From an uncultured delta proteobacterium (GTDB lineage: Bacteria; Myxococcota_A; Polyangia; Polyangiales; Polyangiaceae), in NCBI GenBank assembly GCA_903892415.1, contig CAITIQ010000179.1:1-64000 (forward strand): a DNA stretch of 64,000 nucleotides, given 5' to 3'. Shown here piece by piece: positions 34,830-43,191 of this stretch. Both the position numbers and the translations under genes were made by a program. Every line of letters begins with the position of its first letter. Position 1 is the first letter of the stretch. The notes under the pieces are model-generated. The model was not told where the DNA came from. It ran no database searches and saw only the letters and a program-made list of their open reading frames with translations.

Positions 34830-35533
34830 GCGTCCTCCGCTTTGGTGAAGCGGCTTTCGGCGAGCCACGGTACCAGCGCCGGTTGGTTCTTGGCCAACGA
34901 GGTAAACCGCTTGTTTGCCTCGGAGATCCGGCGTTTGACGGTCGCGAGTGAGACGCTCATGCTCTCGGCAACCTCGGTGAGCTCCATGCCTTCGAGGTAA
35001 CGCAGCGCGAAGGCTGTGCGCTCTTCCTCGCTGAGCTTGTTCAATATCTCGTAAACGGCGACCAGAGCCGCACGGCCCGCTTCGTCGTGCTCCTCCGGTA
35101 GGTCCAACTCATCGACTTGTACCCGCTCTCCGAAAAGCCACCGCCAACGAGCCCTCCGCTGCAAAACCCGGCGGGCCCGCATCACTGCCAACGTCGTCAG
35201 CCAGGAGCGAAAGGCTCGCGGGTCTCTCAAGGTCGGAAGATCCTGCATGGCTCGCAACAGAACCTCCTGTGCCTGATCGACGACCTCGGGGTCCCCGCCC
35301 AGGATTCGCATCAGCACACGAGTGACGCGCGGCGCATGCCGAACGATGAGCGCCTCTTCGGCTTTGCGATCCCCAGCGAGCGCCGCTCCAACGAGCTGTT
35401 CATCCGTCAGCTCGGGCGTCAGGCGCAGGAGCACTCCGCCTGCGCGGTCGCGGTTGAAAGCAGTCACCACGGCTGTATGCTCGTTGATTCTCGTCAAACG
35501 GCTCAGAAAAAACTCAGCAGCCAACGATTCCAC
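34826..35533 (-). CDS. ECF-type sigma factor, first gene of the operon
   Basis: 235 aa from GTG 35533; shorter starts are possible because family alignment begins near [21 protein letters not shown]. Region 2 reads [34 protein letters not shown] with [23 protein letters not shown], and region 4 [41 protein letters not shown]. It heads a run of five overlapping genes with its own anti-sigma factor, so it probably drives its own operon. The hairpin and tRNA immediately upstream separate it from the preceding unit. Confidence 0.88.
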   Translation of the reverse strand: MESLAAEFFLSRLTRINEHTAVVTAFNRDRAGGVLLRLTPELTDEQLVGAALAGDRKAEEALIVRHAPRVTRVLMRILGGDPEVVDQAQEVLLRAMQDLPTLRDPRAFRSWLTTLAVMRARRVLQRRARWRWLFGERVQVDELDLPEEHDEAGRAALVAVYEILNKLSEEERTAFALRYLEGMELTEVAESMSVSLATVKRRISEANKRFTSLAKNQPALVPWLAESRFTKAEDA

Positions 35534-35563
35534 CGAAGGTAGACGTCGCCACGCACCAAACGA

Positions 35564-35591
35564 AAAAACCGCGAAGTTTTTCGCGGTTTTT
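35564..35591 (-). terminator. Intrinsic terminator after tRNA-Pro
   Basis: AAAAACCGCGAA and TTCGCGGTTTTT form a perfect 12-bp stem with a four-base loop; in the minus direction it ends in a U-run. It lies eight bases beyond the tRNA 3' end and insulates the sigma operon. Confidence 0.88.
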
Positions 35592-35595
35592 CTTC

Positions 35596-35673
<78 letters not shown>

Positions 35674-35840
35674 TCGCCGTGACGCGTTCTCCACGACGCG
35701 GCAAGGCGCGGACATTGGTCTCCCGCGCCTCACATGTCAAGCAGTTCTCGCCACTCTCCAAAAGATGACGTGGGTTTCGTTAAAACCTGACTCGGTCGTT
35801 GTTTCTTTGCGCCTCAAGGCGGTCCACAACGAGGCCCAGA

Positions 35841-37376
35841 ATGATTCGGCCTGAAATGGAGGCAGAACTCGGCCTCGGGGGTGGAGCGCTGACGAGGTTC
35901 CTCGACCCTAGTGCCCGGTTTTCGCTAACGCGCTTCCTCATGCTGCGGCTGCTGGGGTTGGTCTACGTCGCCGCCTTCGCTAGCTCGGTTTTCCAGAACG
36001 GCTTGCTGATTGGGGAGGGCGGTCTCCTACCGGCAAAGCACTATGTGCTCGCGCTCGCCGCCAACGGGTCTGCGATGCGTGTTGCGCCCTCGGTCTTTCA
36101 CTTGATTGGAACAAGCGACGCTGCGCTCTCGGCAGTTGCTGGTCTTGGTCTCGCGCTCTCTGTGACCGTGGCCTTGGGGGTGACGAATGCACTGGTGAAC
36201 TTCGTTTTGTGGATGCTTTACCTCTCGCTCGTCCAAGTCGGGCAGGAGTTTTACAGCTACGGCTGGGAGCTGCAGCTTTGTGAAACGGGCCTTTTGGCTG
36301 TCTTTCTCGCGCCTCTCAACAGCCTTCGTCCGTTTCCATCACGTCCGCCGGCGGCGGTGGTGCTTTGGCTTTTCCGCTGGCTAATCGTGCGAGTGATGCT
36401 GGGGGCGGGGCTGATCAAGCTGCGTGGTGACAGCTGTTGGCAGGACCTAACTTGCCTCGACTTTCACTTTGAAACCCAACCGATACCAGGCCCATTCTCG
36501 GCGTTTTTTCATCGCTTGCCCGGCTGGCTACACTCCTGCGGCGTGCTGCTCACCTTGTTCATCGAGCTTTTGACGCCGCTCGGAGCGTTCGGTCCACGTC
36601 GCCTTCGCATCTCCGCAGGTGTCCTGTTCGTGGGGCTTCAGGCGCTGCTGATAGTGAGCGGAAACCTCTCGTTCTTTAACTGGCTCACCATCGTTGCGGC
36701 GTTGGCGTGTTTTGATGATGCGGCCCTCGAACGGGTGACGCCCCGGTGGTTGGCAGCGTGTGCTGCCTCCGTGAGAGCTCGACCCAGTCGTGCCTCTCTG
36801 TGGTGCTCCGGCGGCTTTGCTGGCTACGTTGCGCTGCTGAGCATCGACCCAGTCGCCAACTTGGCCAGCCCGCGACAAGCGATGAACAAATCGTTCGAGC
36901 CGCTGCACATGGTCAACAGCTATGGCGCCTTTGGAGGGGTCAATCGGGAGCGGCTGGAAGTCGTGCTCGAAGGTAGTAAGTCCAGCGATCCCGCCGATGC
37001 ACAGGCCTGGAGAGAATACGTTCTTCCGTGCAAGCCAGGTCCCACGTCACGGCCCCCATGTTGGCTTAGCCCCTATCAGCGCCGCTTGGATTGGCAACTC
37101 TGGTTCCTGTCGTCCGGAACGGTCGAGGACCACCCGTGGTTCGTCCGCTTGGTGGCTAAGTTGCTAGCGGGCGACCACCAGCTGCTCTCGGAGTTCGCCG
37201 TGGACCCGTTCGCGGGCGAGCCGCCGACTTGGGTTCGGGCGAGGCTCTTCCGTTACCAGTTTGGCTCCGGGGAAACGTGGGAGCGCGTCGAGGTCGGCGA
37301 GTACCTGCGACCCGTCGATCGTTTCGACCCCGAACTAGTGGCTTATTTGGAGGCTTTGGAGCGAGTCGAGCCGTGA
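35841..37376 (+). CDS. Lipase maturation factor (LMF) family membrane protein
   Basis: 511 aa. Several TM segments are followed by the family's strongest blocks: MLGAGLIKLRGDSCWQDLTCLDFHFETQPIPGP, LSFFNWLTI, HMVNSYGAFGGVNRERLEVVLEG, PPCWLSPYQRRLDWQLWF and PPTWVRARLFRYQF. In animals LMF1 is an ER membrane protein needed for folding of dimeric lipases; bacterial members sit in the inner membrane and have no proven role. A role in exported-lipase folding or redox is an inference. Start ATG 35841 or 35856. The ORF-track start at 35799 has no support. Confidence 0.9.
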   Translation: MIRPEMEAELGLGGGALTRFLDPSARFSLTRFLMLRLLGLVYVAAFASSVFQNGLLIGEGGLLPAKHYVLALAANGSAMRVAPSVFHLIGTSDAALSAVAGLGLALSVTVALGVTNALVNFVLWMLYLSLVQVGQEFYSYGWELQLCETGLLAVFLAPLNSLRPFPSRPPAAVVLWLFRWLIVRVMLGAGLIKLRGDSCWQDLTCLDFHFETQPIPGPFSAFFHRLPGWLHSCGVLLTLFIELLTPLGAFGPRRLRISAGVLFVGLQALLIVSGNLSFFNWLTIVAALACFDDAALERVTPRWLAACAASVRARPSRASLWCSGGFAGYVALLSIDPVANLASPRQAMNKSFEPLHMVNSYGAFGGVNRERLEVVLEGSKSSDPADAQAWREYVLPCKPGPTSRPPCWLSPYQRRLDWQLWFLSSGTVEDHPWFVRLVAKLLAGDHQLLSEFAVDPFAGEPPTWVRARLFRYQFGSGETWERVEVGEYLRPVDRFDPELVAYLEALERVEP

Positions 37377-37379
37377 GCG

Positions 37380-37820
37380 TCAGCGCAGGACCTGAGGGTT
37401 GGTCAACACTGCGCTGAGGTCACCGCAGTGAACGGCTGGCGCTGGCTTGATCTCGGGGTGCTTCTCGTTGAAGCGCTTGGCGACGTCGTTGCATGTGCCT
37501 CCGTGCCCGCACGCAACGGTGTAAACAACAGTTGGCCCGCCCTTGTACGACGACCGCACGTCATATTTGACGATGGCTACCTCTCCCACCCGGTTCTGCG
37601 GCACCTGGTCGACGCGCGTCCACGCCGAGTTGGTCGAGAGGACATTGCGAATCAGTTGGAGCCGGGCCTCTTCATTGGCGCCGTCTCCTGGTAGAAGAAT
37701 CGCAGTCGCAGAGTAACAAGTGGCGTCGGCCTCTTTTACGCTGCCGTCTGCGAGCGCGTTGGTTGAGAGGGTGGCGAAGGCAACGCAAGCAAACCAGAGC
37801 GCGGGTCGTTGGGTGTTCAC
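37380..37820 (-). CDS. Small secreted protein of unknown function
   Basis: 146 aa from GTG 37820. A clear signal peptide (WFACVAFATLSTNALA) is followed by a compact domain with four Cys (ADATCYSATA, VACGHGGTCNDVA, AVHCGDL), likely two disulfides in the periplasm. No family is recognised. It converges with the LMF gene (three bases between stops) and diverges from the 38083 lipoprotein across a 262-base control region. Confidence 0.72.
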   Translation of the reverse strand: MNTQRPALWFACVAFATLSTNALADGSVKEADATCYSATAILLPGDGANEEARLQLIRNVLSTNSAWTRVDQVPQNRVGEVAIVKYDVRSSYKGGPTVVYTVACGHGGTCNDVAKRFNEKHPEIKPAPAVHCGDLSAVLTNPQVLR

Positions 37821-37941
37821 GACAGGCGTTTACGTGGAACCAGGCGGTTTCTTCCGACTTGGCAGCCAGGCAACATGGACACACGTGTGTAACACTCGCA
37901 ATCGCTTCCCATCAAACCTAGCCCCACGATTCGTTCCGAAG

Positions 37942-37962
37942 CTATTGACTTATAGTCAATAG
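37942..37962. promoter_or_regulatory. 21-bp perfect palindrome, candidate repressor operator
   Basis: CTATTGACT-TAT-AGTCAATAG has perfect 9-bp arms around a 3-base spacer. It overlaps the -35 of the plus-strand promoter below, as expected for a TetR/MarR-type repressor site. It is the most AT-rich spot in its surroundings. Confidence 0.6.
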
Positions 37963-37973
37963 TGTATTAGCTT
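37945..37973 (+). promoter_or_regulatory. Promoter for the 38083 lipoprotein gene
   Basis: TTGACT, 17 bases, TAGCTT. This gives a leader of about 100 bases before ATG 38083. The -35 lies inside the left arm of the palindrome, so a bound protein would block RNA polymerase. The rest of 37821-38082 shows no supported gene. Confidence 0.55.
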
Positions 37974-38082
37974 CATCACGTTCTCTCCGAGTGTTGCGTG
38001 AATCTGGCGGAGACCGTGGTGAAGTGGCGCTCAGTTGCCTACATTTACCCTGAGCGATTGATCGCTCCTCCCTGGATCCACT

Positions 38083-39183
38083 ATGAATCACCGCTTTTTG
38101 GCGAGACTTTGCACCCTCGGTGCCGCCTTGTCGTTGGCTTGCGGTCCGTCGCAGGGAGAAACAACAAGCTCTGCGATTACAAGCGTTTCAGCGACAGGCA
38201 CTGAGCGAGTTCCAGCCCCGCCGAGCGCGAGTGCTGAAGCGCGGACGGGCCGCGGAACTGGCCAAGGTCAAGGTCAGGGCCAAAAAAGATTCGGAGATTC
38301 AGCGGCTTACGTCGATGGGAAGGCGCTGGGGGTGCTGCGCTATTTCGAGCTGCCGCCGGACCTGAAGTACTTCAACTACCCGCTGGCGAACGGGAAGAAT
38401 GCGCAACGATATCGGGTGGCTGAGTACATCGAAGCGGTGGGGGTCCCGCTCGACAAGGTCAAGGCTGTGCACTTCGTGGGCGGTCGCAATCGGACGGCGG
38501 TGGTGGCGGGGGAGGAGATTCGTAAACAACGAGACGTGTTGGCTTTTTCGTTCACTCGCGAGACCGCGGGCAAAGCTCGAATGCACTGGCCGCCGGGCAT
38601 TCAGAGCAACACGACCATCGACGCGATCGTGAACCTGTTGATCTACGTCGAGCGCGAGGTCCCGACTTACGATTCGAAAAAGAAGGCCTTTTTCGACAAA
38701 GAAACGAAACGGTTCGAGGGAGTTCCGTACGCCGATCCTGACGCGGCGATCCGCGGGACGCGGGTGTATGTAGACGGCGTCTATCAGGCCTCGGTGAAGC
38801 GAAAACTGCTCCCGGATGCCGTGTTATCGCCACGTTACAGCGTTACAAACCCCGTCTTCTCGGTCGAAAAGTACCTCGGATGGATCGGCGCAAAACCGCA
38901 AGAGACCACGACTTTTGCCGTGGTTCAGGGTGACAGCGTGGTGCTTCGGATGGACCAAAAGAGCTGGAAAACAGCTAACGCCTCCCTGGATTTCTTGATT
39001 TCCAAGGGGAGCGAGGGGCGTGTGATCGTGCTCGGCGAGGACGGCAGCACCCGCTTTCCAGCTCATTCTCTCCATGTTTTCTCGAAGAAAAAGCCTCATC
39101 AGCGGCTATTGACCGCTCCGATCGAGCCGCCGAACCCTGGATCAGAGGAGGCCCAGCCTGCTCCGGAAGAATCCCCCGAATAG
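38083..39183 (+). CDS. Lipoprotein of unknown function
   Basis: 366 aa. The signal peptide ends LGAALSLACGPSQ (lipobox). A Ser/Gly/Gln-rich linker (RGTGQGQGQGQ) precedes a folded region from about residue 75: YVDGKALGVLRYFELPPDLKYF, AEYIEAVGVPLDKVKAVHFVGG, RGTRVYVDGVYQASVKRKL. VDGK/VDGV beta-hairpins occur twice, hinting at a duplicated domain. I do not recognise a family. Its promoter overlaps a perfect palindrome, so it is probably under specific repression. Confidence 0.75.
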   Translation: MNHRFLARLCTLGAALSLACGPSQGETTSSAITSVSATGTERVPAPPSASAEARTGRGTGQGQGQGQKRFGDSAAYVDGKALGVLRYFELPPDLKYFNYPLANGKNAQRYRVAEYIEAVGVPLDKVKAVHFVGGRNRTAVVAGEEIRKQRDVLAFSFTRETAGKARMHWPPGIQSNTTIDAIVNLLIYVEREVPTYDSKKKAFFDKETKRFEGVPYADPDAAIRGTRVYVDGVYQASVKRKLLPDAVLSPRYSVTNPVFSVEKYLGWIGAKPQETTTFAVVQGDSVVLRMDQKSWKTANASLDFLISKGSEGRVIVLGEDGSTRFPAHSLHVFSKKKPHQRLLTAPIEPPNPGSEEAQPAPEESPE

Positions 39184-39206
39184 CGCGGTTTTTGACTAGC
39201 GCAAGG

Positions 39207-39224
39207 CTGGCACGCTGGATGCAA
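39207..39224 (+). promoter_or_regulatory. Sigma54-type (-24/-12) promoter
   Basis: CTGGCACG-CTGG-ATGCA matches the RpoN consensus YTGGCACG-N4-TTGCW with one mismatch and keeps the GG and GC cores at the right spacing. Transcription would start near 39234, about 23 bases before the ATG and just upstream of the Shine-Dalgarno of the 39257 gene. Confidence 0.6.
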
Positions 39225-39256
39225 CGTTCCGTCACGTGACCGCAAAGGGAGATGAC

Positions 39257-40963
39257 ATGAACCGAACCAGCCTTCGCCGAAACCTGGGTGTGCTCGCGGG
39301 TGTTTCACTCGCTATGACGTTGGCCTCCAGTGCATCGGCCGCGCCGCTGTCCTTGTCGCCGGTGGTGATGCAGTTCGCCGACGGCAACGACGCTGGCCCG
39401 CAAGAGACCGATGGCGGTCCCGGTCACGAGCAGTCGTCTGTCACCTACCTCGAGAAGGACGGCAAGACCTACCTCGTCACGATCTACATGAGCTCGAAGG
39501 TCAGCGAGGAAGACGCGGCCTGGCAATGTAAGTGCAGCTCTGTTGAACTCACCACCGACGGGCTGCCCAAGGTCGTCGCGGACCAGGTGCAGCTCACGGC
39601 GAACCGCAACGGCGACCGTCACTGCAACCACCCGAAGGCTGCCTCCGACGGCAAGCGCGTGGTTTGGCTCTTCGGCACCGACGAAGACTCGAACAACACC
39701 GAGACGTACGTCAGCGCCGTTGACGAGATGTGCAACACGCTGATGGAGCCGAAGCAGGTCAGCACGACCAACGGCAACAACAACGGCGCACCCGACATCT
39801 CCTACAACGGGCAGGGTTACTTCACCGGCGGATACCTCAGCACCAACAACAACGACACCAGCTACGCGATGGGCCTCAAGGTCACCGAGCTCGGTGGCAG
39901 CAGCATCGACATCGAGCGCACCTACTTGGAGGGCGTGGTTGCTCCCTCGAACATCGGTCGTCCGACGATTGCGCGCATCGACGATGAGTACTCGCTCTTC
40001 TGCGCTTCGCAAGGCAACAACCGACCCCCGGAGGACGGCGTCAAGTGCGCGAAGCTCAACAACATGACGGGCGAGGTCATGTACTCGCAAATCATCGCCG
40101 CTTCGCAGCCGAATCAGAAGATCTACATGAACCAGCCCACCGTCGTGAAGATGGATAACGGCCAGTTCGCACTGCGCGTGCTCGAGTCGAGCGGTGAGGG
40201 CAAGACCAACAACAAGAAGGGGTCGAACCGGTCGCACGACTACATCATCTCGCCCTCGACCGAGAACTTCCTCATCGCCGCTCATGAGGAGAACCTCGGC
40301 AACTACCCGACTCACTCGGCGACCTGCTCCGGCGCCTACGGCCTCGAGGGCAAGCGTCACTTCGGCGTGTTCGCCGCAGCGATCACCGGCAACAGCCAAC
40401 CGCTGATTCAGTTCTTCGAGCTCAACAACAGCCAAATCAAAGCCGACCCGACCCACAATACCTGGGTTGCTGGTTGGTACGCTGACTCCGGCAAGCTCGC
40501 GAACATGTACGGTCACAACCCCGGCACCCAGGGCCGCGACTTCTTGCGCTGCATCGGCGACGTGCCCAACCCCGGCTTCGGTCAGCCCAACGGCTTCTAC
40601 CCGAGCGTGAAGAGCTTCTTCGTGATTCCCCACGCCGGCCGCATCCCCGGCGAGGAGAAGAACTCGCAGTGGTTCACCCTCGTTCCCGGTCACACCACGG
40701 TTCCGGCAACGCCCGCTCCTCCCGCCGACGTGAAGGATGTCGAGCTCGGCACGCAAGGTGAGAAGCCCACCGAGTCCGAGCCGCCCGCCCCCACCGAGCC
40801 CCCCACCGACGAGCCGACCGACGAGCCGCCCTCGGTTCAGGTCAACAACACCTCTGGTAGCTGCTCGACCAACGGCACCGGAAGCAGCTCGAACACTGGT
40901 GCGATTGCTTTGGCCCTTGGAATTGCTTTGGCGCTCTCAGCGCGCCGCCGAAAGGATGGCTGA
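39257..40963 (+). CDS. Secreted protein with MYXO-CTERM-like C-terminal anchor
   Basis: 568 aa from ATG 39257, with AAAGGGAG upstream. The signal peptide is RRNLGVLAGVSLAMTLASSASA. The body is beta-rich with Asn/Thr-rich loops and repeated strands (SSVTYLEKDGKTYLVTIYMSS, GRPTIARIDDEYSLFCASQG), suggesting a beta-propeller. A Pro/Glu/Thr linker leads to SGSCSTNGTGSSSNTGAIALALGIALALSARRRKDG: a Cys, a TM helix and an Arg cluster, as in the MYXO-CTERM sorting signal, which is cleaved and anchors proteins at the myxobacterial surface. It sits under a sigma54-type promoter with the di-heme lipoprotein gene three bases downstream. Confidence 0.85.
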   Translation: MNRTSLRRNLGVLAGVSLAMTLASSASAAPLSLSPVVMQFADGNDAGPQETDGGPGHEQSSVTYLEKDGKTYLVTIYMSSKVSEEDAAWQCKCSSVELTTDGLPKVVADQVQLTANRNGDRHCNHPKAASDGKRVVWLFGTDEDSNNTETYVSAVDEMCNTLMEPKQVSTTNGNNNGAPDISYNGQGYFTGGYLSTNNNDTSYAMGLKVTELGGSSIDIERTYLEGVVAPSNIGRPTIARIDDEYSLFCASQGNNRPPEDGVKCAKLNNMTGEVMYSQIIAASQPNQKIYMNQPTVVKMDNGQFALRVLESSGEGKTNNKKGSNRSHDYIISPSTENFLIAAHEENLGNYPTHSATCSGAYGLEGKRHFGVFAAAITGNSQPLIQFFELNNSQIKADPTHNTWVAGWYADSGKLANMYGHNPGTQGRDFLRCIGDVPNPGFGQPNGFYPSVKSFFVIPHAGRIPGEEKNSQWFTLVPGHTTVPATPAPPADVKDVELGTQGEKPTESEPPAPTEPPTDEPTDEPPSVQVNNTSGSCSTNGTGSSSNTGAIALALGIALALSARRRKDG

Positions 40964-40966
40964 CCG

Positions 40967-41896
40967 ATGCGACTCTCCCTCGGAACACTTCTCGCATTCG
41001 CGATGGGGGCGGCCGCGCTGGTCGCTTGTGAAAAAGGGCCGAGCATCACGCTGACACCCGACGACGATGACGGTGGCGGCAGCTCTAGCAGCGGCGAAGC
41101 CGGCTCGACGGGGACAGCCGGCATGGGCGGGGAGGGCGGAATGTCTTCCTCCGGCGGCGCCAAGGCGATGTTCGTCGAGCAGGTCTTTCCCGCGATCAAC
41201 ACTGCCTGCGGCTCCTGCCACAGTGGCGCTGAACTCGCCGGAGCTGCACCGCTGTTCTGGGCTGCTTCGGCAGACGCTTCCTACACGGCCATCGTTGGTT
41301 ATGCGCCGAGCCTGATCGCTGTTCCGGACAACAGCAATCTCGTGCTTCACGGTGCGCACACCGGTCCGGCTCTCACCGCAGGTCAGATGACCACCGTGCG
41401 AGCTTGGTTGGAGCTCGAGGCGGAGGAGCGTGGGCTTGTAGGAGGTGGCGATGACCCGACTCCGCCCCCAACCGAGACGCTTGCAGGCGCACTCGAAGAG
41501 TTTGGCAATTGCATGAACCTCGAAGACTGGATTTCTACCGGCATGAACACGGTGGCGAACGCGCAAACTGCAGCGGGTTCGTGCGTGGGATGTCACAGCT
41601 CCGGCGAGGCGGGCGCTTGGCTCTCCGCACAAGAGCAAGAGACCTTCGAGATGAACCGCGACTTCCCCTACGTGAAGAAGCTGGTATCCGGCACGGTCAA
41701 TGAGAACGGCGCCTTCGCTGGGCTGGTCGAGGCGCGCCGCTTCATCAACAAGGGGCTTGAGGCCGGTAACTGCAACCCTCAGATCGACAACTGTCACCCG
41801 GTCTACTCGATGCCGCCGCCCCAGATCGCCGCGATCGAAGACTTCGTCGACCTCACGTTGGCTCGCGTGGCGGCTGGCAACTGTCCGACGCAGTGA
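40967..41896 (+). CDS. Di-heme cytochrome c-like lipoprotein
   Basis: 309 aa. The signal peptide ends AAALVACEKG, followed by a Ser/Gly spacer. Two haem-c motifs are visible: CGSCHSGAEL near residue 81 and CVGCHSSGEA near 206, each in a PSD1-like or planctomycete-type cytochrome context (VFPAINTACGSCH). Further Cys occur at CNPQIDNCHP. An electron-transfer or redox-sensing role at the envelope is inferred. It begins three bases after the MYXO-CTERM-like gene, so the two are one operon and may be partners at the cell surface. Confidence 0.82.
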   Translation: MRLSLGTLLAFAMGAAALVACEKGPSITLTPDDDDGGGSSSSGEAGSTGTAGMGGEGGMSSSGGAKAMFVEQVFPAINTACGSCHSGAELAGAAPLFWAASADASYTAIVGYAPSLIAVPDNSNLVLHGAHTGPALTAGQMTTVRAWLELEAEERGLVGGGDDPTPPPTETLAGALEEFGNCMNLEDWISTGMNTVANAQTAAGSCVGCHSSGEAGAWLSAQEQETFEMNRDFPYVKKLVSGTVNENGAFAGLVEARRFINKGLEAGNCNPQIDNCHPVYSMPPPQIAAIEDFVDLTLARVAAGNCPTQ

Positions 41897-41903
41897 TCCG
41901 AGA

Positions 41904-41909
41904 TAGAGT
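41904..41909 (+). promoter_or_regulatory. Putative -10 element (TAGAGT) of the transporter/mos operon
   Basis: TAGAGT lies in the 22-base gap after the di-heme gene, nine bases before ATG 41919, and could give the downstream genes their own near-leaderless transcript. Confidence 0.35.
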
Positions 41910-41918
41910 GAGGGCCGA

Positions 41919-43172
41919 ATGAGGTCCGCCGATCCCCGTCTGCGCGTGCTGTTCTTGATAGCCGTCGCATGCGGGGTTCTGCTTTCGACGGATTGGCGGA
42001 TTCTGGCGGTCAGCTCGAGCTGCATGGTCGGCCTCAGCTTGGCCTTCGGGTTTGGCGTGCGCAGGGCCCTCCGGCAGTTGCGAAAGCTGGCCGTGTTTGC
42101 GGCCGTGATCATCGGTTCAAACCTGCTCGTGAGTGAAGACCCGGAGGGCGATCGATTTTCGGAGGTCGTGCTTTGGGGCCACTCTGCGAGCGTCAACGTT
42201 GGTGCGCTGCTGGTTGGACTTGCGATGGTCTTACGCGTGGTGACCATCGTTTTTGCGTCGCACGTCGCACGAGCGGGAGACGCCCGGGCGATTGCTCTCG
42301 GGCTGCGTAAGCTGGGATTGCCGGCGATGTTCGCCTCCTCGGTCGATGCCGTGTTTGCGCTACTCGGCGGCGGTGGTGGCGGTGGCGGTGGCGGTGGCGG
42401 TGGCGGTGGCGGTGGCGGTGGCGGTGGCGGTGGTCGCAGACGGCAGGTGGAGTCCAGCGCTCCAGCCTCGTCCGAGCAAGGTGCCTTTGCGGCGTTTCTG
42501 GCGGCCATTCGGAAGATGGCTGCCGGCGACGTTGGCTTCATCACCGAGCGAGCTCGCCAACGGATTCGGCAGGCCGAGGCCCACGTGCTCGAGTCCGACG
42601 AGCGCTCGACCAGCGAGAGCGCGCATGAGATCGCCGTGATCGCTGGCCTAACGTTGACCATGTTGGCGATTCGCGCGGTGAAGATCCTCCCGGCAATTCC
42701 GTTCGCGCCTGGGCACAAGTTGGTGCTCCTCACGCCGATCTATGTGCTTGCCACGCTAATGACGCGTGGTCGCGCCGGCGCGACCTGGGTCGGCCTTACG
42801 ATGGGCATCGTCTCCTTTCTCACCGGGGACGGGAAGTACGGCGCCTTCGAGATTCTCAAACACGTCGTACCGGGCATGCTTTGCGACCTGTTCGTTCCGC
42901 TGCTCACGGCGGCCGGCCGGCGCCCTGGCCGGCTCGAGTGGATCGTGGCCAGTGCGTTGATCGCTGCAGGCAGGTTTGCCGCTATCTTTGTGGTAACTCT
43001 GACTGCGCAGCCGCCCGCGTTGGCCTTCGCAATTTTACTTCCAGGCTTGGCGGTTCACGTCACCTTCGGCGTGCTCGCGGGGTGGATTGTTCCAGCAGTG
43101 GTTTCAGCGTTTGAGGGCTCCTTCGTCAAGGGCGTGGCGAAGATAGCGTTGCAAACGAAGGTCGATGGGTAG
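41919..43172 (+). CDS. ECF-transporter-like T-component fused to a second membrane domain
   Basis: 417 aa, about nine TM segments in two blocks. The N-terminal 150 residues look like an EcfT/CbiQ-type subunit: LRKLAVFAAVIIGSNLL, then RAGDARAIALGLRKLGLPAMFASSVDAVFALL, the region where EcfT couples to the ATPases. A run of 23 Gly and a charged segment (RRRQVESSAPASS, RARQRIRQAEAHVLES) join it to a C-terminal five- to six-TM domain (LPAIPFAPGHKLVLLTPIYVLATLM, FEILKHVVPGMLCDLFVPLL) resembling an S-component. No ATPase gene is adjacent. The next genes are mosA/mosB-like, so molybdate or tungstate is a plausible substrate by context only. Confidence 0.72.
   Translation: MRSADPRLRVLFLIAVACGVLLSTDWRILAVSSSCMVGLSLAFGFGVRRALRQLRKLAVFAAVIIGSNLLVSEDPEGDRFSEVVLWGHSASVNVGALLVGLAMVLRVVTIVFASHVARAGDARAIALGLRKLGLPAMFASSVDAVFALLGGGGGGGGGGGGGGGGGGGGGGGRRRQVESSAPASSEQGAFAAFLAAIRKMAAGDVGFITERARQRIRQAEAHVLESDERSTSESAHEIAVIAGLTLTMLAIRAVKILPAIPFAPGHKLVLLTPIYVLATLMTRGRAGATWVGLTMGIVSFLTGDGKYGAFEILKHVVPGMLCDLFVPLLTAAGRRPGRLEWIVASALIAAGRFAAIFVVTLTAQPPALAFAILLPGLAVHVTFGVLAGWIVPAVVSAFEGSFVKGVAKIALQTKVDG
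42366..42434 (+). repeat. GGCGGT hexamer tract coding for 23 glycines
   Basis: Sixty-nine bases of GGC/GGT, mostly alternating as a perfect hexamer, sit inside the membrane-protein gene between its two halves. Length changes by whole units would alter the linker without shifting the frame. Confidence 0.9.
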
Positions 43173-43191
43173 AGCTAGTGAAAGGGTACGC

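Noticed and set aside
37998-38204. 68-aa ORF starting at GTG 37998
   Set aside because: It overlaps the lipoprotein gene out of frame, has no Shine-Dalgarno, and its second half is the lipoprotein's shadow.
39305-40756. 483-aa minus-strand ORF antisense to the MYXO-CTERM-like gene
   Set aside because: Composition is Val/Leu/Arg-rich without domain logic, and the plus-strand gene has a promoter, Shine-Dalgarno, signal peptide and anchor. Long antisense ORFs are expected at this GC.
42366-42434. Phase-variation tract
   Set aside because: The unit is six bases, so slippage cannot switch the frame off; it can only alter linker length.
40937-42733. 598-aa minus-strand ORF across the di-heme and transporter genes
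   Set aside because: It spans two real genes and the poly-Gly tract (read as poly-Pro) and shows no domain.
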